Assembly (NCBI RefSeq): GCF_013368755.1
Contig: NC_049563.1
Location: 3,348,001 to 3,412,000, forward strand
Direction: 5' to 3'
Source of the DNA: Talaromyces rugulosus
Lineage: Eukaryota; Ascomycota; Eurotiomycetes; Eurotiales; Trichocomaceae
DNA length: 64,000 nt
Position numbers and translations under genes: made by a program. This document shows, one piece after another, positions 1 to 11,667 of this stretch. The notes under the pieces were generated by a model. That model ran no database searches and was not told the origin of the DNA. It saw nothing but the letters and a program-made list of their open reading frames with translations. Each line of letters begins with the position of its first letter. Position 1 is the stretch's first letter.

Positions 1-3000
1 GAAAATTCCCGGATTTTATTACGCGCGTTGCGTCCAGACATACCCACAGACACATAAGATATTCCTCGAGTCTCAAGAGCAGACGTGATCAGGGGCTCCA
101 AATCTTTGAACTGGATGAAAAGTATCACTTGGTCGGTCTCAGGAATTCTGGTGCGATCTTGCAAAAGTTCGATCAAAGCTTTGAGCTTACTTCCGCCTGG
201 AAATACAGGGGTTTCGACAGGCTGGCACATTCTAAAATAGGCTCCTGGAACCACATATTCTCTATCCACTGCCGCACGGCACTGGTCAGCAGCACATGTC
301 TTGTTTTCTTGAACACTGGTGAGGCAGCCTGGGCAAACGACATGTCCACATTTACCCAGTACGCAGTATTTCTGAGAGGAGAGTCCCTGTGCCCTGCGGC
401 CGCATCCATGGCAGGACACTGTAGCGTCTGTGCTTTGAAATTTATAAGCAGCTCGTGCAAATCTCAAAGACCGAAAACGCTCAACCAAGGCGAGAATGTT
501 CACTCGAGCCTTGTTTGCCCATTGCCGCAACTCTTTCTCCCTATCTGATGTCCCTTCTGGTCGTGGTTTGAGTCCTTCGCTCTTAGCAAGTGACTTTAGC
601 CGTTTCTTGACATTTTTCCCGGAATTCGTACTCTCTTTATGGTCGCTATCCTCGCTATATTCTTCGTCACTTGTGTCATCTTCGCTCACATCGCTGGCCG
701 GAGCTGCTTTCTTGGGCGGTTTTGAGCCGGGGAGAAGCCAGAAATGTTTCCAGTCATCTTCCTGGTAGTATTCAAGGGCGTGATCAATCAGTCGACGAGC
801 CGTCTTTGAAATGGTATTATCACCATAGTCATTTGAGTTGATGCTTGACATCAGAGCATCGAAACGAGGATCGGTCTGTCCAATTTGGTGATATAGCCAT
901 GAGACAGCTTTGAGTTGTGCTGCTATTTCAGAGCCAATAGTGGTAACCACCTCTAATCTATGTTCAACAAGCTGCTTTACTGTTGTGATACCGGCAGTAG
1001 CAGAGCTCCATTCGGGCAGAGCGGCGTAAATCGAAGACCTCTTTACCAAGCATTCTTCAGGGGTGTTGCACGTATCCACAATCTCGCTAACTCTTCCGCG
1101 CTGGTCATGGCCATACTTTTCCCTCTTTTCCATCTTGGCCTGCGGGTTGTACGATTCAAAGTACAGCTTCAACTCGAGATATAAAATCCTTTCAACAGCT
1201 GACAGAGTCACCGCATCATAATGTGTTCGCCATTTGATTCTAGGTATGCACGGGGTATTCTGAAATTCTCGTCAGCTAGCCAGGCCATAAAATACTGACA
1301 ATTATTCTTACCTGACGCATGAACACATCAATGAAACGTTGAGCGAGGCAATTCCGGCGGAAATGCCACCCTTCGCTCGGTGGCTCGGTGAAAAAATGAA
1401 AATTTTCGGACTCTGCAGTGGTGAGCTAATGCTTCCTGAACGCATTCATTGGTTTGGGCTCTTACCTGAACGTTTATACTTGGCCTTGTCGTAATCTTCA
1501 TCACCGGGCCTTCCGATGAATACATTTATCAATCGGGCCATACGTTCTGCTGCTGCAAAGCCTTTGATAGGAGGCGTTCCGGACAAAATCCACCGTGAGC
1601 GTGCTTTGAGGGTTGCCAACAAGGCATGTCGGTCTGGGTTCAGATACGTGAATTCGTCTATGACAAGCCTCTGAAACCGGTACATATGAAAAACAGTTCC
1701 CTCGACATCGCCCATTGACGTGTTGCTATTCTTTGAAATACCAAATTTCTTGCGCAACTCGTGCATCCGGTCCGGTGATGATTTGCCGGTGTCTGTTTTC
1801 TTTCCCTTTCTAGGCTGACCTGGAAGAGTGACAGAAGGGCCACTCTCAGCTTTTTCTGCGGCTTTTCCTCTCAATCTTCTCGATGGCAAGTAGCGATTAT
1901 AAGCGTCCGTACCCCAGACCAAGTCTTGCTTCTTTTTGATCGCTTCCAAGTAGGCTTCTGAGCCCTCAGCCTGTAAAGTCTTCACTTGTGACTCGATTGA
2001 CCCAGAAACATCTTCGAACCAGGCTTCGAACATTCGCACATTGTTCGCTTTGGGCGGGGGTGGTCCACCGGAAATATCCTCCAGCTTTTTAAAATAAGGT
2101 GCCCCTGAAAATGCCGACCATGAAACAAGCACGATATCAGCCCGCTGGAATTGCTTTATTGGAGTGGACGATAGTGTCTGGATATTTCCAATACACAGGA
2201 CGGTGTAATGATCCTTCCCAAGGAATCGCTCAATTTCACTTTGCCACTGGTCGAAAAGGATGTCGGGGATTACGATACAAGTAGCTTTGAGTGGAATAGC
2301 ATTCTCGCATGGTTGCTTTGCCTCAATCACATCTCCTCGGTGCCGGATGTCTATCAACCCTAAGATCACAGCAGTTTTGCCGAATCCGACTTGGTCCGCC
2401 AGAATTCCGCCTCTCGTTCTGCGATATACAATGACCTTCGCCTCCGCTCTCCAGTTAAGAGGTTTCAAAATTGCTTCCTCTACTTCTTCTTCGGGAAATG
2501 GAGGCATGGTATCAGATTCACGACACAATGCCCAGTGAAGGGAACGCAACTGATCCTCTCTCAGCTGAACTTTGAAATTTGGAGGATGCTCCGCTCTTCG
2601 GCCGTCTTGGTTGTTCAACACTCGAAAGCTTCCTGGTCGTGTTAAATCCGAGTCATCGTTGTCCGTCATACGCCAAAAGAACTCGATCCACGTGCTGCCG
2701 TTATGCCGGTGGGCAATTATCCGGCATGCTCGATGCAACAAAGTTTTGATGTTCAATCCAATGCACATATGGCCAGTCTCACTAGGATTAGAGTTGCTTT
2801 GAGGCTGAATTTTTGAGAAGAGGCGGAATGGCCAGGGCCTGAGTTTGTAGTCACGCTCGCACCTGGCTCCATCAACAGGATCCTCAACAGGACGCTCTCT
2901 TCCTCGGATGACTGTCCAAGCCATTCTGGGCTTTTTAGGAGAACAGCGCTGACACATCTCCATCCTGGCGTTTCTCACTGTTTCCCAACTCGTACGTGGC

Positions 3001-6000
3001 GACCAGGCTATGAATCGTGACCATATCCAAGAGAATTTTTGCATCTCGTCAAAGTTGTTAATGTCTACTACTTCCCAGTTTCGACATCGCTTCCACGGTA
3101 CACGAGATTCTGGGAAAATATTTGCGGATACGGCGACCAGGGGAAGATAGCAATCGTAACAATTCGAAGATTGGATATCAAGTACCACTCTTGCATGGAG
3201 AATCCTACTACGAACTTTAACTTCATCGCTGGTGTTGGTCAAACTCATATAACCAGCATTCACCCAACGCCTATGAGAACCACGGACGGAACACGAATCA
3301 GAGGACAGGAGTTGTTGATACTCCCATTTATTGTCCAGTTTCAAAACGACATCTCGCTCCAAGTCATCTGCTTTTCTCTGTGGGCTCGGAGAAAACACCC
3401 ACGAATCAAGTTGTGAGGGTCCCAATCGACGCGGATCTAAGAAGAAATAAAGAGGTTGCTGGTTGTCCGTGCTATTGACTCGTCGATGAAGTGACTGTGA
3501 CGCTCCGCCGCAGTTGGGTATACGCTCGTACTGGCCACGAATATCCATTGCCAGATCCTGCACGACTTCATCCTCGCATTCAACGATAATATGACTCCAC
3601 ACTTTTCGGTGCGGCCCTTCTCCGGGGAGGCCACACACGTCTTCGTACGAAGGTGACAATTTCCCAGAACCTCGGATTGTGATTGTTTTCTCCTTGCGTG
3701 ATAAAGGGGTACAGATCCGCCAATCTCCAGCCAGGATAGAGCCACGGTCATAGAAATTGTCCATTTTTGCAATTGGGTGACGCAGAACCTCTCTGATGTA
3801 ACTTCTGGAGGGCTCTTTGGATGGCGGTTTCGCGTACAGGCACCAATGGAAACCTTGGTAATCAATCGTCACATGGAGAATCGAATTACAGCCTTCGTAT
3901 AGAACTTTCCACACTTGAGACCTTTTGATCGACTGGAAAAAGCAACTATCACCACAGGCACGAGTGACGGCCTCGCGAAATTGATTCCATACAAGTCTAC
4001 TCTTTTCATCATTCGCCATATACTCTTTCGACATCGCCTCATACATGGTCGTTGGTAACTCTGGAGGCTTTATCATGGCTGGTAACATCCATAAGAGCAA
4101 GTCACGAATTGTCTTTGGCTTCATTCGAAGCATGAGTTGAGACACAGGAATAGCCTGATAGTTGTGAATTGGATTAGCAACGCATACTGCACAGGCTGTA
4201 ACCTTGCAGTCTTGACACTGATAGAGCCCGTATCGTGCCACTCCGTCCGACCCCTCGCAACTGCAAAGGCTAGCAGCTAGCCCGGCAAGCGCTTTGAGCT
4301 TTGAGATAAAGTTCCTCTCGAGTCTGATCGACGTATTGAAACTTCGATCGGCCACGAGGTATGTGTTCATAAGCGAGGGATCTGGCGAGCTGTCATTGCC
4401 TTGTTCAATAACAAGAGTGGATGCATCGGGCTTAGGCACGAGAATCGAACGTGACACTATGATCGCAGACAAAATGGCAGATGCAATCACGGGGGTACTC
4501 ATTGCGTTGCCAGCTAGGTCTTGCATCTGAGATTGTGTCTCTCGAGTCAGAGATAAACGGCTGAGTGGCATTCCCTGCAAGATCAAGAGCTCGCGACCTT
4601 GGATTTGGCTGCCTCGAGCTGTGGCATATAACATTCCGCAAGGCGTGATGCATCCGATGATTCCCATCGGTCTATTGTCGGTGTCACGATCAACACCTTG
4701 AGAAATGTCGATGCAACGGCTATGAACAAATCAATCAGCAATCATTTTTTCTAGATTTTTGTTGTGAGTGAGTCAAATAGCAGCAAACTTACACCTTGAA
4801 ACTGTTATCAAAGCCATGTATTGCCAAGGTACGCAAGTGGTTGACATCAATTGTATCCCAAACTCGTTCCACTTGAGAAAAGAACCATGGTCGATCCATC
4901 CATGTGGCCGGCCGGCATTTTCCGCCCTCTTGCCAGTGCGTGAGGGGCCTTCCGTTTCCAAAAGTGGTCTCTCTGCGCACGTCTGCGTGTCTGATGGTGT
5001 AGAGAGACCAGTTTGTTGTCGATTTGGGTTCAACTCGAGAAACCCGCTCGGTCTTTCGTTTCTCTATCACATCGTCATCAGCATCGATGAACTCGGTGAA
5101 GGGGGAACTTGCTCGACGCTTGAAACTTTTGAAAACAGAAGTCCATTCCTCAAGCAACTTGGCGCCATCGGGTGCTAGAGCTTTTTGAATGCAAAGCGCG
5201 TAGCATCTTTCTCGTGTCTGTGGCAGGTAAAAATCCTTGGTATCTACTTTCATGCTGCGGAAGTGGTATCCGATCTTTTCAAAAGCCGGTCCGATCTGAC
5301 TCCACGGTGCGTTGCTGAGGTTCTCGAGGACTGCTATCCTAGGCTTGTGGACCTCGCAGTATGCTAAGACAGCCCGGAGAGTGTCATCAGATTCACCTCG
5401 TTGACCGAATGTTTTGCGCCAGTTGTTCAAATTCGAATAATCCACGCAGGAGAAGCCGGCAACAAGAAGGTCGGGTTTTGTTGGTACCTCACGTTTCGCA
5501 CCATAAGCGGTGTGACTATTCCAGGAAGTTAGCAGGGTTGTCTTTCTTTTCAAAACTGTCATTCACATACGCTTCTTTCTGGTGCAGCTCTTTTACATCT
5601 TTGAAGAGAATGGGAGGATGGAAGTTTCTCTCGATGAAAGCTTGCTTGAACTCGACAATCTCGGCGCTAAACAGATGTTTGAACTGAAATGAAATAACTC
5701 CAAGTCGTTTAAATTCTATGAATAGTCACTGTTGTTAGTGACAATAAGATTGGGATATTTGGAGTATTGCCCACTTACGAGAAATGACCATTTCGAGAGC
5801 TAATATCGGACTTTCCGTGCCTGAGCACATGGTAGCTACACGAAGCTTGCGTCCATCAAGGGAGTCGATGACATCTCCGAGTTTTTGCCCAACAGCATGC
5901 AAAGTGATTTGCTGGAATATCTCATCCAGGTCGTGAAGAGGCGGTAAATCTCCTGCTAACCCATTCTTCGGCGCAAACCTGGTTTTCATTTGGTCGATGT

Positions 6001-6262
6001 AATCGATCTCAATGTATTCACTTTCAGACAGCGGCGGCTCTTCCACTTTTTGTTTTTTGTTTCTGCGAGTCTTTACAACTCGGACACTTGAAGGGCCTGC
6101 TGCTGTGCGGCGAGCTACGTCTGCCTCGCCATCGCTGCTCCTTACACTGGGCGAGTCTGAATCGAAATCTGAGTCAGAACTTGATTCTGGTGCTTTGCGT
6201 TTGATCGTATTCTGTGACATGGATTTTCGTCCAGTGGCTTGAGGAGCTTTACGAGGAGGCAT
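1..6262 (-). CDS. DNMT5: DNMT5-type DNA (cytosine-5) methyltransferase / SNF2 ATPase, partial (C-terminus beyond window)
   Basis: Predicted ATP-dependent CpG maintenance methyltransferase acting on chromatin. Six exons seen: 6262-5779, 5715-5571, 5515-4793, 4719-1466, 1412-1312, 1259-1 (open). All phases agree, giving at least 1,988 residues. The N-terminal ~115 residues are Ser/acid/Lys-rich with no visible chromodomain. Methyltransferase, about 140-545: motif I MCSGTES (~146), catalytic-loop Cys in AGFSCVDYS (~233), ENL (~274), QTRERC (~309), and motif X with LAGNAM (~520). A Cys cluster (CSC, CQDC, CAVC, later His) lies near 600-630. SNF2 ATPase: Walker A DQVGFGKT (bases ~2371-2400), DEFT in place of DEAH (~1655), LSGTPP. 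A RING finger (CHGC...CGHVVCPGC) occupies bases ~285-420, just before the helicase C-lobe, which runs off the left edge. An in-frame TTG at 6283 is not a start; the first ATG is 6262. Domain order is that of the Dnmt5 family. The maintenance role is known from Cryptococcus Dnmt5 and is inferred here. Confidence 0.9.
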
Positions 6263-7153
6263 GGTGGTAGTGCCTTTGGCCAAACCTCACTCAGGGCAGC
6301 CCAAATAGCTCAGCGAGATACAGTTTAGGTGCAGCACAAGCTCTGTATGGAGAAAAATTAAAAAGTTCAAGGTATGATTTAACTCTTCCTCTGCGCCGAG
6401 AATACAAATAATAAAAAAATGATTGTGTATTGGTGAGTAATGGAGTCTGAAGGAGAAAAGGTGGTGAGGATACAACAACACCATGGGAAATTTTTGTGGA
6501 TGAGTGTCACAGGAGAAGAAAGAAAAATCCTCAGAGGCAGAAAATTCTGGCATGCTGGCCCCGCTTCCTCTTTGTGCGTTTTTATTACAAATGAGATAGC
6601 ATGGCGTGCTGCCATGGCGATGAGGTTGGGTGAGGGTTGTGAGTATACAAACATTATCTATTGAGGGTGGGTGAACAGGGTTGACGATGACCTAGTGGCT
6701 AGTTGTGAGTATTTTTCACTAGTTTTAATGAGTATTCATTCTTTCTGTAGAGCAAGTAAGTTTATATTTAACATATTATAAGAAACAAACAGAAGAGAGT
6801 GTGAAATAAGCAAAAACAAACACACAAACACAATCACCTGAAGTGCAATCCCCAGTTCTTGAATCTGACTTGTCTTCACTGTTCATATTTCCTGGTAGAA
6901 AATACTTTCTTTTCTGTCCCATGGCAAATTTATCTGATAAATGGAACAAAAAAAATGGGTATTCATATTGAAAGTCAAGGTCAACAGAACAGAGTCTTGA
7001 TATAAATACATTGCAAAGAGATCTTAAATCAATCAGTCCCAACTTGCGCCAGTTCGCCAGCCCAATTCCGCCGCCGATACGATGCCTATATAAAAACGAA
7101 ACGACCCTAAAAACGAATTTTACTTGAATTTTCCAAGGGAACAACAACAAATA
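6263..7153. other. Intergenic: DNMT5 promoter side and CSTF2 3' region
   Basis: This 891-bp stretch lies upstream of the minus-strand DNMT5 gene and downstream of the minus-strand CSTF2 gene. It is AT-rich. I see only short unconserved open frames on both strands and no RNA gene. It presumably holds the CSTF2 3' UTR and terminator and the DNMT5 promoter and 5' UTR. Confidence 0.6.
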
Positions 7154-8084
7154 TCATCGCATGCCCCCCTGTAGTAGTTGTTGCCGTAGTAGAAGAATTT
7201 GACTGCGCTCGACTGGCGGCAGAGCATCTATCTGTGCTTGTGGCATGCTTAGCACCTGTTGCAGTAGCTCTTCCTGCCCTGGCATTTGCTGAGGAGCTGC
7301 AGCGGGTTGCTGAGGTTGTTGCGGCGGCGGTGGTGCAAACGGGGTGTTGTGAATGGGTGGAGTTGACACCTGTCCTGGGACTGCTCCATAGGGTTGTTGG
7401 TAGGGCTGGTTTGCCGGCGGAGCTGTTGGCTGCGACGCCTGCTCAACCACAGAGCCAAGTGTGCTATAGTCGACGAGGTTCATGAGAAGTAGAGCTTGGA
7501 AAATAGCATATGCTAGTTGTGGTGCGGTCCTGAGGAGTTCCATTGCCCGCGCCGGATCCGTGACTGCCAACGATTTCATTTGTGAGAGGACGTCCAGCAG
7601 TTGGTTCGGAGGAAGTTGCGATAGCGTTTGAGAAATTGCATTGGGGCAGTCAAGGTGCGGCGGGATTTCCACACCCGGTGGTAGAGGAGGGAGAGAGCTC
7701 GGGTTTTGCATCGGCTGTTGTTGATATACCGGCTGCGATTCTGAATAGTCCTCTGGGACCGAGTCCTTTTCGTTGTTATGAGGCCAATCCACTCGGATTT
7801 TGCGTCCCATGATCTCATAGTCGTTCAGATTTCGAACTGCCGAAGCAGCAGCGTCGGCGTCTGAGAAGTCGGCAAACCCGTATCCTTTGGGCTTGCCTGT
7901 CTCCGGGTTCATCATGAGCCTGAACTTGGTGACCGTTCCAGCTGTGCTAAGAATGTCCTTGACCTGCTCCTCCGTGAGATCTAAATCTTTGTTAATATAT
8001 ATACACCTTGCAAGCGAAACCAGCTTCCAACTTACTGTAGGGAATATTCCCCAGGAAGACGCTCTTCCCTGTTCCTGGAGGCAT
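7154..8084 (-). CDS. RNA15: Cleavage stimulation factor subunit 2 (CSTF2/Rna15 family)
   Basis: RNA-binding subunit of the pre-mRNA 3'-end cleavage and polyadenylation machinery (CF IA/CstF), expected in the nucleus. Two exons, 8084-8036 and 7980-7154, give 291 residues. The first ATG begins MPPGTGKSVFLGNIPY, so the RRM starts at once: RNP2 is VFLGNI and RNP1 is GYGFADF (~50). The CSTF2 hinge follows (CPNAISQTLSQLPPNQLLDV through LLRTAPQLAYAIFQALL), then a Pro/Gln-rich linker. The C-terminal helical domain (EELLQQVLSMPQAQIDALPP...QILLLRQQL) binds the Pcf11-type partner in this family. The intron falls inside the RRM after residue 16, with donor GTAAGT. The protein is short for animal CSTF2 but usual for fungi. 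It sits head-to-head with prohibitin-2 across a 324-bp promoter region. Confidence 0.9.
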
Positions 8085-8408
8085 TATGCGCGAAGCTTAT
8101 TCGTCTGATATTGTTTCGAAGTGTATTGTTATGGGTTGACGCGCTCCTTGGTCTACAGAGCAGAATTGATTCGAAAAAACAACAGCCAAATCGCAAACAA
8201 AAAGCAGCTGCTGCCTCACAAAGCGTGTCGTGTGGGGATAAAGAAGCTTGCAGGAGTAATGCCCAGCTTCTCCGCCTAGGCTAGGCCGCATCGGGACAGC
8301 ACCCGTGCCAACCTCGAATGAAGCATGTTCTCCGTCAGCAGCAGAAGCTCGAGATCTCCACTCTTGCCACAACAGCACCCTTCAAATCGCCTCGTTTCAT
8401 CAACCAAA
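8085..8408. promoter_or_regulatory. Shared divergent promoter region, CSTF2 / prohibitin-2
   Basis: These 324 bp separate two divergent start codons and must hold both promoters and 5' UTRs. An in-frame ATG at 8325 would add 28 residues to prohibitin-2. The ATG at 8409 is preferred because it has the better context (AAA before ATGG) and because family members begin MAGSP-like just before the conserved domain. No strong TATA box is visible. Confidence 0.5.
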
Positions 8409-9505
8409 ATGGCCGGCAGTCCGCGGGAACAGTGGGAAAGGCTTCAGGTGATTCTACAGAACCGCGCGAGAGGCGGCGGTGGTGGATTCAAATTTGGCGG
8501 AGGCTCGCCTATTGGAGGTCCGGCTGTTGCACTTGTTGCCTTGATAGCTGGCGGATATGCGCTGTCAACCGCTCTTTTCAACGGTGAGACATCATGGGAT
8601 CGTTGGAGTCATGAAAACGGGTGCTAACGATGCCTGAAACAGTCGACGGTGGTCACCGGGCCATCAAGTACTCTAGATTATCTGGTGTGAAAAAAGACAT
8701 TTACAGCGAAGGTACGAGCACATCCACCACCGATATTCATTTTCATTGAGACTTATACTCTACTGTGTTACAGGAACGCATCTTCAGATACCCTGGATCG
8801 AGACTCCGGTCGTATACGATGTCCGCGCAAAGCCACGAAACGTCGCCTCCTTGACCGGAACCAAGGACTTGCAGATGGTCAACATCACATGCCGTGTTCT
8901 ATCCCGACCACGAATCGAAGCACTACCTCAGATTTACCGGACACTTGGAAAGGATTTTGATGAGCGGGTTTTGCCGTCTATTGTCAACGAAGTGCTGAAG
9001 AGCGTCGTCGCCCAGTTCAATGCTAGTCAACTGATCACGCAGCGAGAGAACGTTGCTCGTCTTGTTCGTGATAACTTGGCCCGACGAGCGGCTCGCTTCA
9101 ACATTACCCTGGATGATGTTTCATTGACTGTGAGTTTTCTTCGTTGAAAAAAAAAGAAAAAGCAAAACATCTAACACTGCTTAGCATCTCGCTTTCTCCC
9201 CCGAATTCACCGCTGCCGTCGAAGCCAAGCAAGTGGCCCAGCAAGATGCACAGAGAGCTGCTTTCGTGGTCGACAAGGCCCGGCAAGAGAAGCAAGCGAC
9301 AGTCGTCCGCGCTCAGGGTGAAGCCCGTTCCGCCGAGCTCATTGGTGACGCCATCAAGAAGAGCAAGAGTTACGTCGAACTTCGTCGCATCGAGAACGCA
9401 CGCAACATTGCTCAAATCCTTCAAGAATCTGGCAAGAACAAGCTATACCTTGACACTCAAGGCCTGGGTCTGAATGTCAATGCCAATCCTGACAACGAAA
9501 AATAA
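8409..9505 (+). CDS. PHB2: Prohibitin-2, mitochondrial inner-membrane scaffold
   Basis: Subunit of the ring-shaped PHB1/PHB2 complex of the mitochondrial inner membrane, which stabilises respiratory proteins and modulates m-AAA proteolysis. Four exons (8409-8583, 8643-8711, 8774-9129, 9185-9505) give 306 residues, the usual length. Visible parts: a Gly-rich N-terminus; one membrane anchor near residues 38-58 ([22 protein letters not shown]); the PHB/SPFH domain ([12 protein letters not shown]..., [36 protein letters not shown]); then a long coiled coil ([20 protein letters not shown]...). The tail [12 protein letters not shown] is typical of PHB2 rather than PHB1. AATAAA-like sequence overlaps the stop codon, suggesting a short 3' UTR. 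Confidence 0.95.
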
Positions 9506-10389
9506 ATAAAAAAGGCGCCAATGACAAAGGAGGGGGGTTGATTCAGTCGTTTGATCATTTGATATCTATCTCTACTTTGTTGAAAACAAAAAAATCTCTG
9601 TTGTTTCTGATCTGTTGTATTGAACCCATCATGTATAAATAGTCTGACATTGGTACTAATGTAGTACTATGACTTCTCGTTATCACGGGAATGAAATAGG
9701 ATATTCCTTCTCTTCTCAATATGCGTATGCCGAGCTCAATTCATTTACCATGGAACTAACTATATGAAATTATTCTGCGGTTGTGGCAAATCAATTGATT
9801 CGTTAAATAATCATTAAATGCTGTTACGGCTTCAGAAACGGTGTTACAGCATCGTGGCCACTGCGTTGACTGTTTGCAGGTAGGTAAATTCCAACTTCTC
9901 TCTAAATACAGTAATAAGCTCCATGACAAGGAACTAAATGCAACAGTATTGAAATATAGCAGGAACACGTTATGAAAAGACGCTTTGAGAGTGAGTGTAT
10001 GCATTCAGGCTGCGAGCTGCTTGAGCCAAGAAAACACACATGTGCAGCTGGTACATCAAAACATGCATTAATCTTGCTTTTACACCTAAATTATTCATTC
10101 CAATAGCGGCTTAAACTACTGCTAAATAACATCACTTGGTAACTTTTCATGACAGTAATTGGCTTCTGGTTTTTTGCATATAATGGTGGTGGTGGGGCTT
10201 TTCGTTATCGATAAGATTTTTATTTTGAATCAAAAAGAATACTTCCTTCACCCCGCGTGCGCTGCTCTCAGACAACGAGGTCAACTTTCTTTTTCCTTTT
10301 CTTAATTATTTACAGACACCAGGGCTGATTGTCAGCTATATATAATTTATATCGAACCAGCGCACCCTCAGTCTGTTTGCAAAAGCATC
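9506..10389. other. Intergenic: PHB2 3' side and RMT2 promoter
   Basis: These 884 bp between two plus-strand genes are AT-rich with several ATTAAT/TTAAAT stretches. I see no conserved open frame on either strand and no tRNA-like arms. A TATATATAAT-like element at about 10337-10349 lies some 45 bp before the RMT2 start and could belong to its core promoter. Confidence 0.5.
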
Positions 10390-11667
10390 ATGGCAGAAGA
10401 TATCCGGTTCGAGATGATCGACGTCGACCTCGACGTGCAAGAACTCCTTCTCACCGCGTCTCAACACGACCTTGCCAAATTGCGACAGCTTACCAGGTCC
10501 AACAACGTCGGAGCAGAAAACCCAGTCAATATCAAAGACCCAGAAACGGGCTATACACCATTGCACGCCGCAATCGCAGCGTGTGAACGAGACAACGACG
10601 ACGAAGATGGATCCGCGACGAATGGAGTAAAGTCAAACGAGGGTACCGAGCAAGAAGAAGAAAATACGTTGGCAGCGGCGCGAGATACAGTCAAATTTCT
10701 CCTGCAGGAGGGAGCTATATGGAATGATCTGGACAATAAAAATGAGACACCGGGCTGCTTAGCAAGGAGGTTGGGGTTGACGGAACTATATGAACTCATG
10801 GTCGATGCTGGGGTGCGCGCAGAGATGCTTTTGAATTACATGGAGGGCTATGAAGAGCTTGAGGATGATGATGAGGATGATGATGAGGATGAGGATGAGA
10901 AGGAGGAGGGAGAGGAAGAGACCAAAGAAACATCCGATGAGCCTTCTACGCAAGAACCCCCAACTACAGAAGAAGATACTACTACTGCCGCCGCCGCCGC
11001 CGAGCCCGATGTCTCAAACAGCAGATATCTCCAGTCAAACCTAACCTTCCAAAACGACCGCCTGCTTGACGACGACCAAAACGGCGTTATGATGGCATGG
11101 GAAACCGATATCATGGCCAAAACCGCCCGCAAACTTCTTCCTCAGGAAGGTCTACGCGTCCTCAACATCGGACACGGAATGGGCATTATTGACGGATTCT
11201 TCCAAGGCCAAAAACCTGTAGCGCATCACATCGTCGAAGCACATGCCGAAGTCGTTGCCGAAATGAAGAGCAAAGGGTGGCACGAGAAGCCCGGCGTGGT
11301 TATCCACGAAGGCCGATGGCAAGATATTCTTCCGACGCTGGTTGGAGAAGGAGTCATGTTTGAGGCAATCTACTACGATACCTTTGCCGAATCGTATGCC
11401 GCCTTTCGCGAATTCTTGTCTGAGCAGGTCATCGGTCTGTTGGAGCCGAGTGGGTTGTGGGGGTTCTTTAATGGAATGGGTGCGGACCGCCAGATCAGTT
11501 ACGATGTGTATCAGAAAGTTGTGGAAATGGATGTTTTTGAGGCTGGGTTTGATATTGAGTGGGAAGATATTGCGGTGCCGAAGCTCGATGGTGAATGGTC
11601 AGGAGTACGACGTCCATATTGGGTTGTGGATAACTATCGACTGCCTGTTTGCAAGTACATGGACTAG
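10390..11667 (+). CDS. RMT2: Protein arginine N-methyltransferase 2 (Rmt2, type IV, fungal)
   Basis: SAM-dependent enzyme that methylates the delta (internal) nitrogen of arginine; the known yeast target is ribosomal protein Rpl12. Single exon, 425 residues, close to yeast Rmt2. The N-terminal ankyrin-like region (residues ~12-130) contains TGYTPLHAAI and a second degenerate repeat. A highly acidic linker (~155-185) is encoded by GAT/GAG repeats. The catalytic domain includes LRVLNIGHGMGIID (motif I, SAM binding), HHIVEAH (post-I acidic residue), IHEGRWQDILP, IYYDTFAE and GLWGFFNGMGAD. The end RPYWVVDNYRLPVCKYM is typical. The first ATG precedes the conserved N-terminus. The gene converges on the CSC1-type channel gene with 248 bp between. 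Confidence 0.93.
   Translation: MAEDIRFEMIDVDLDVQELLLTASQHDLAKLRQLTRSNNVGAENPVNIKDPETGYTPLHAAIAACERDNDDEDGSATNGVKSNEGTEQEEENTLAAARDTVKFLLQEGAIWNDLDNKNETPGCLARRLGLTELYELMVDAGVRAEMLLNYMEGYEELEDDDEDDDEDEDEKEEGEEETKETSDEPSTQEPPTTEEDTTTAAAAAEPDVSNSRYLQSNLTFQNDRLLDDDQNGVMMAWETDIMAKTARKLLPQEGLRVLNIGHGMGIIDGFFQGQKPVAHHIVEAHAEVVAEMKSKGWHEKPGVVIHEGRWQDILPTLVGEGVMFEAIYYDTFAESYAAFREFLSEQVIGLLEPSGLWGFFNGMGADRQISYDVYQKVVEMDVFEAGFDIEWEDIAVPKLDGEWSGVRRPYWVVDNYRLPVCKYMD

Noticed and set aside
4789..5562. A separate small methyltransferase gene starting at 5562
   Set aside because: The apparent Met lies within an intron; exons at 5715-5571 and 5515-4793 join in phase to the rest of DNMT5.
6262..6283. DNMT5 starting at 6283
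   Set aside because: The codon at 6283 is TTG on the minus strand; the first in-frame ATG is 6262.
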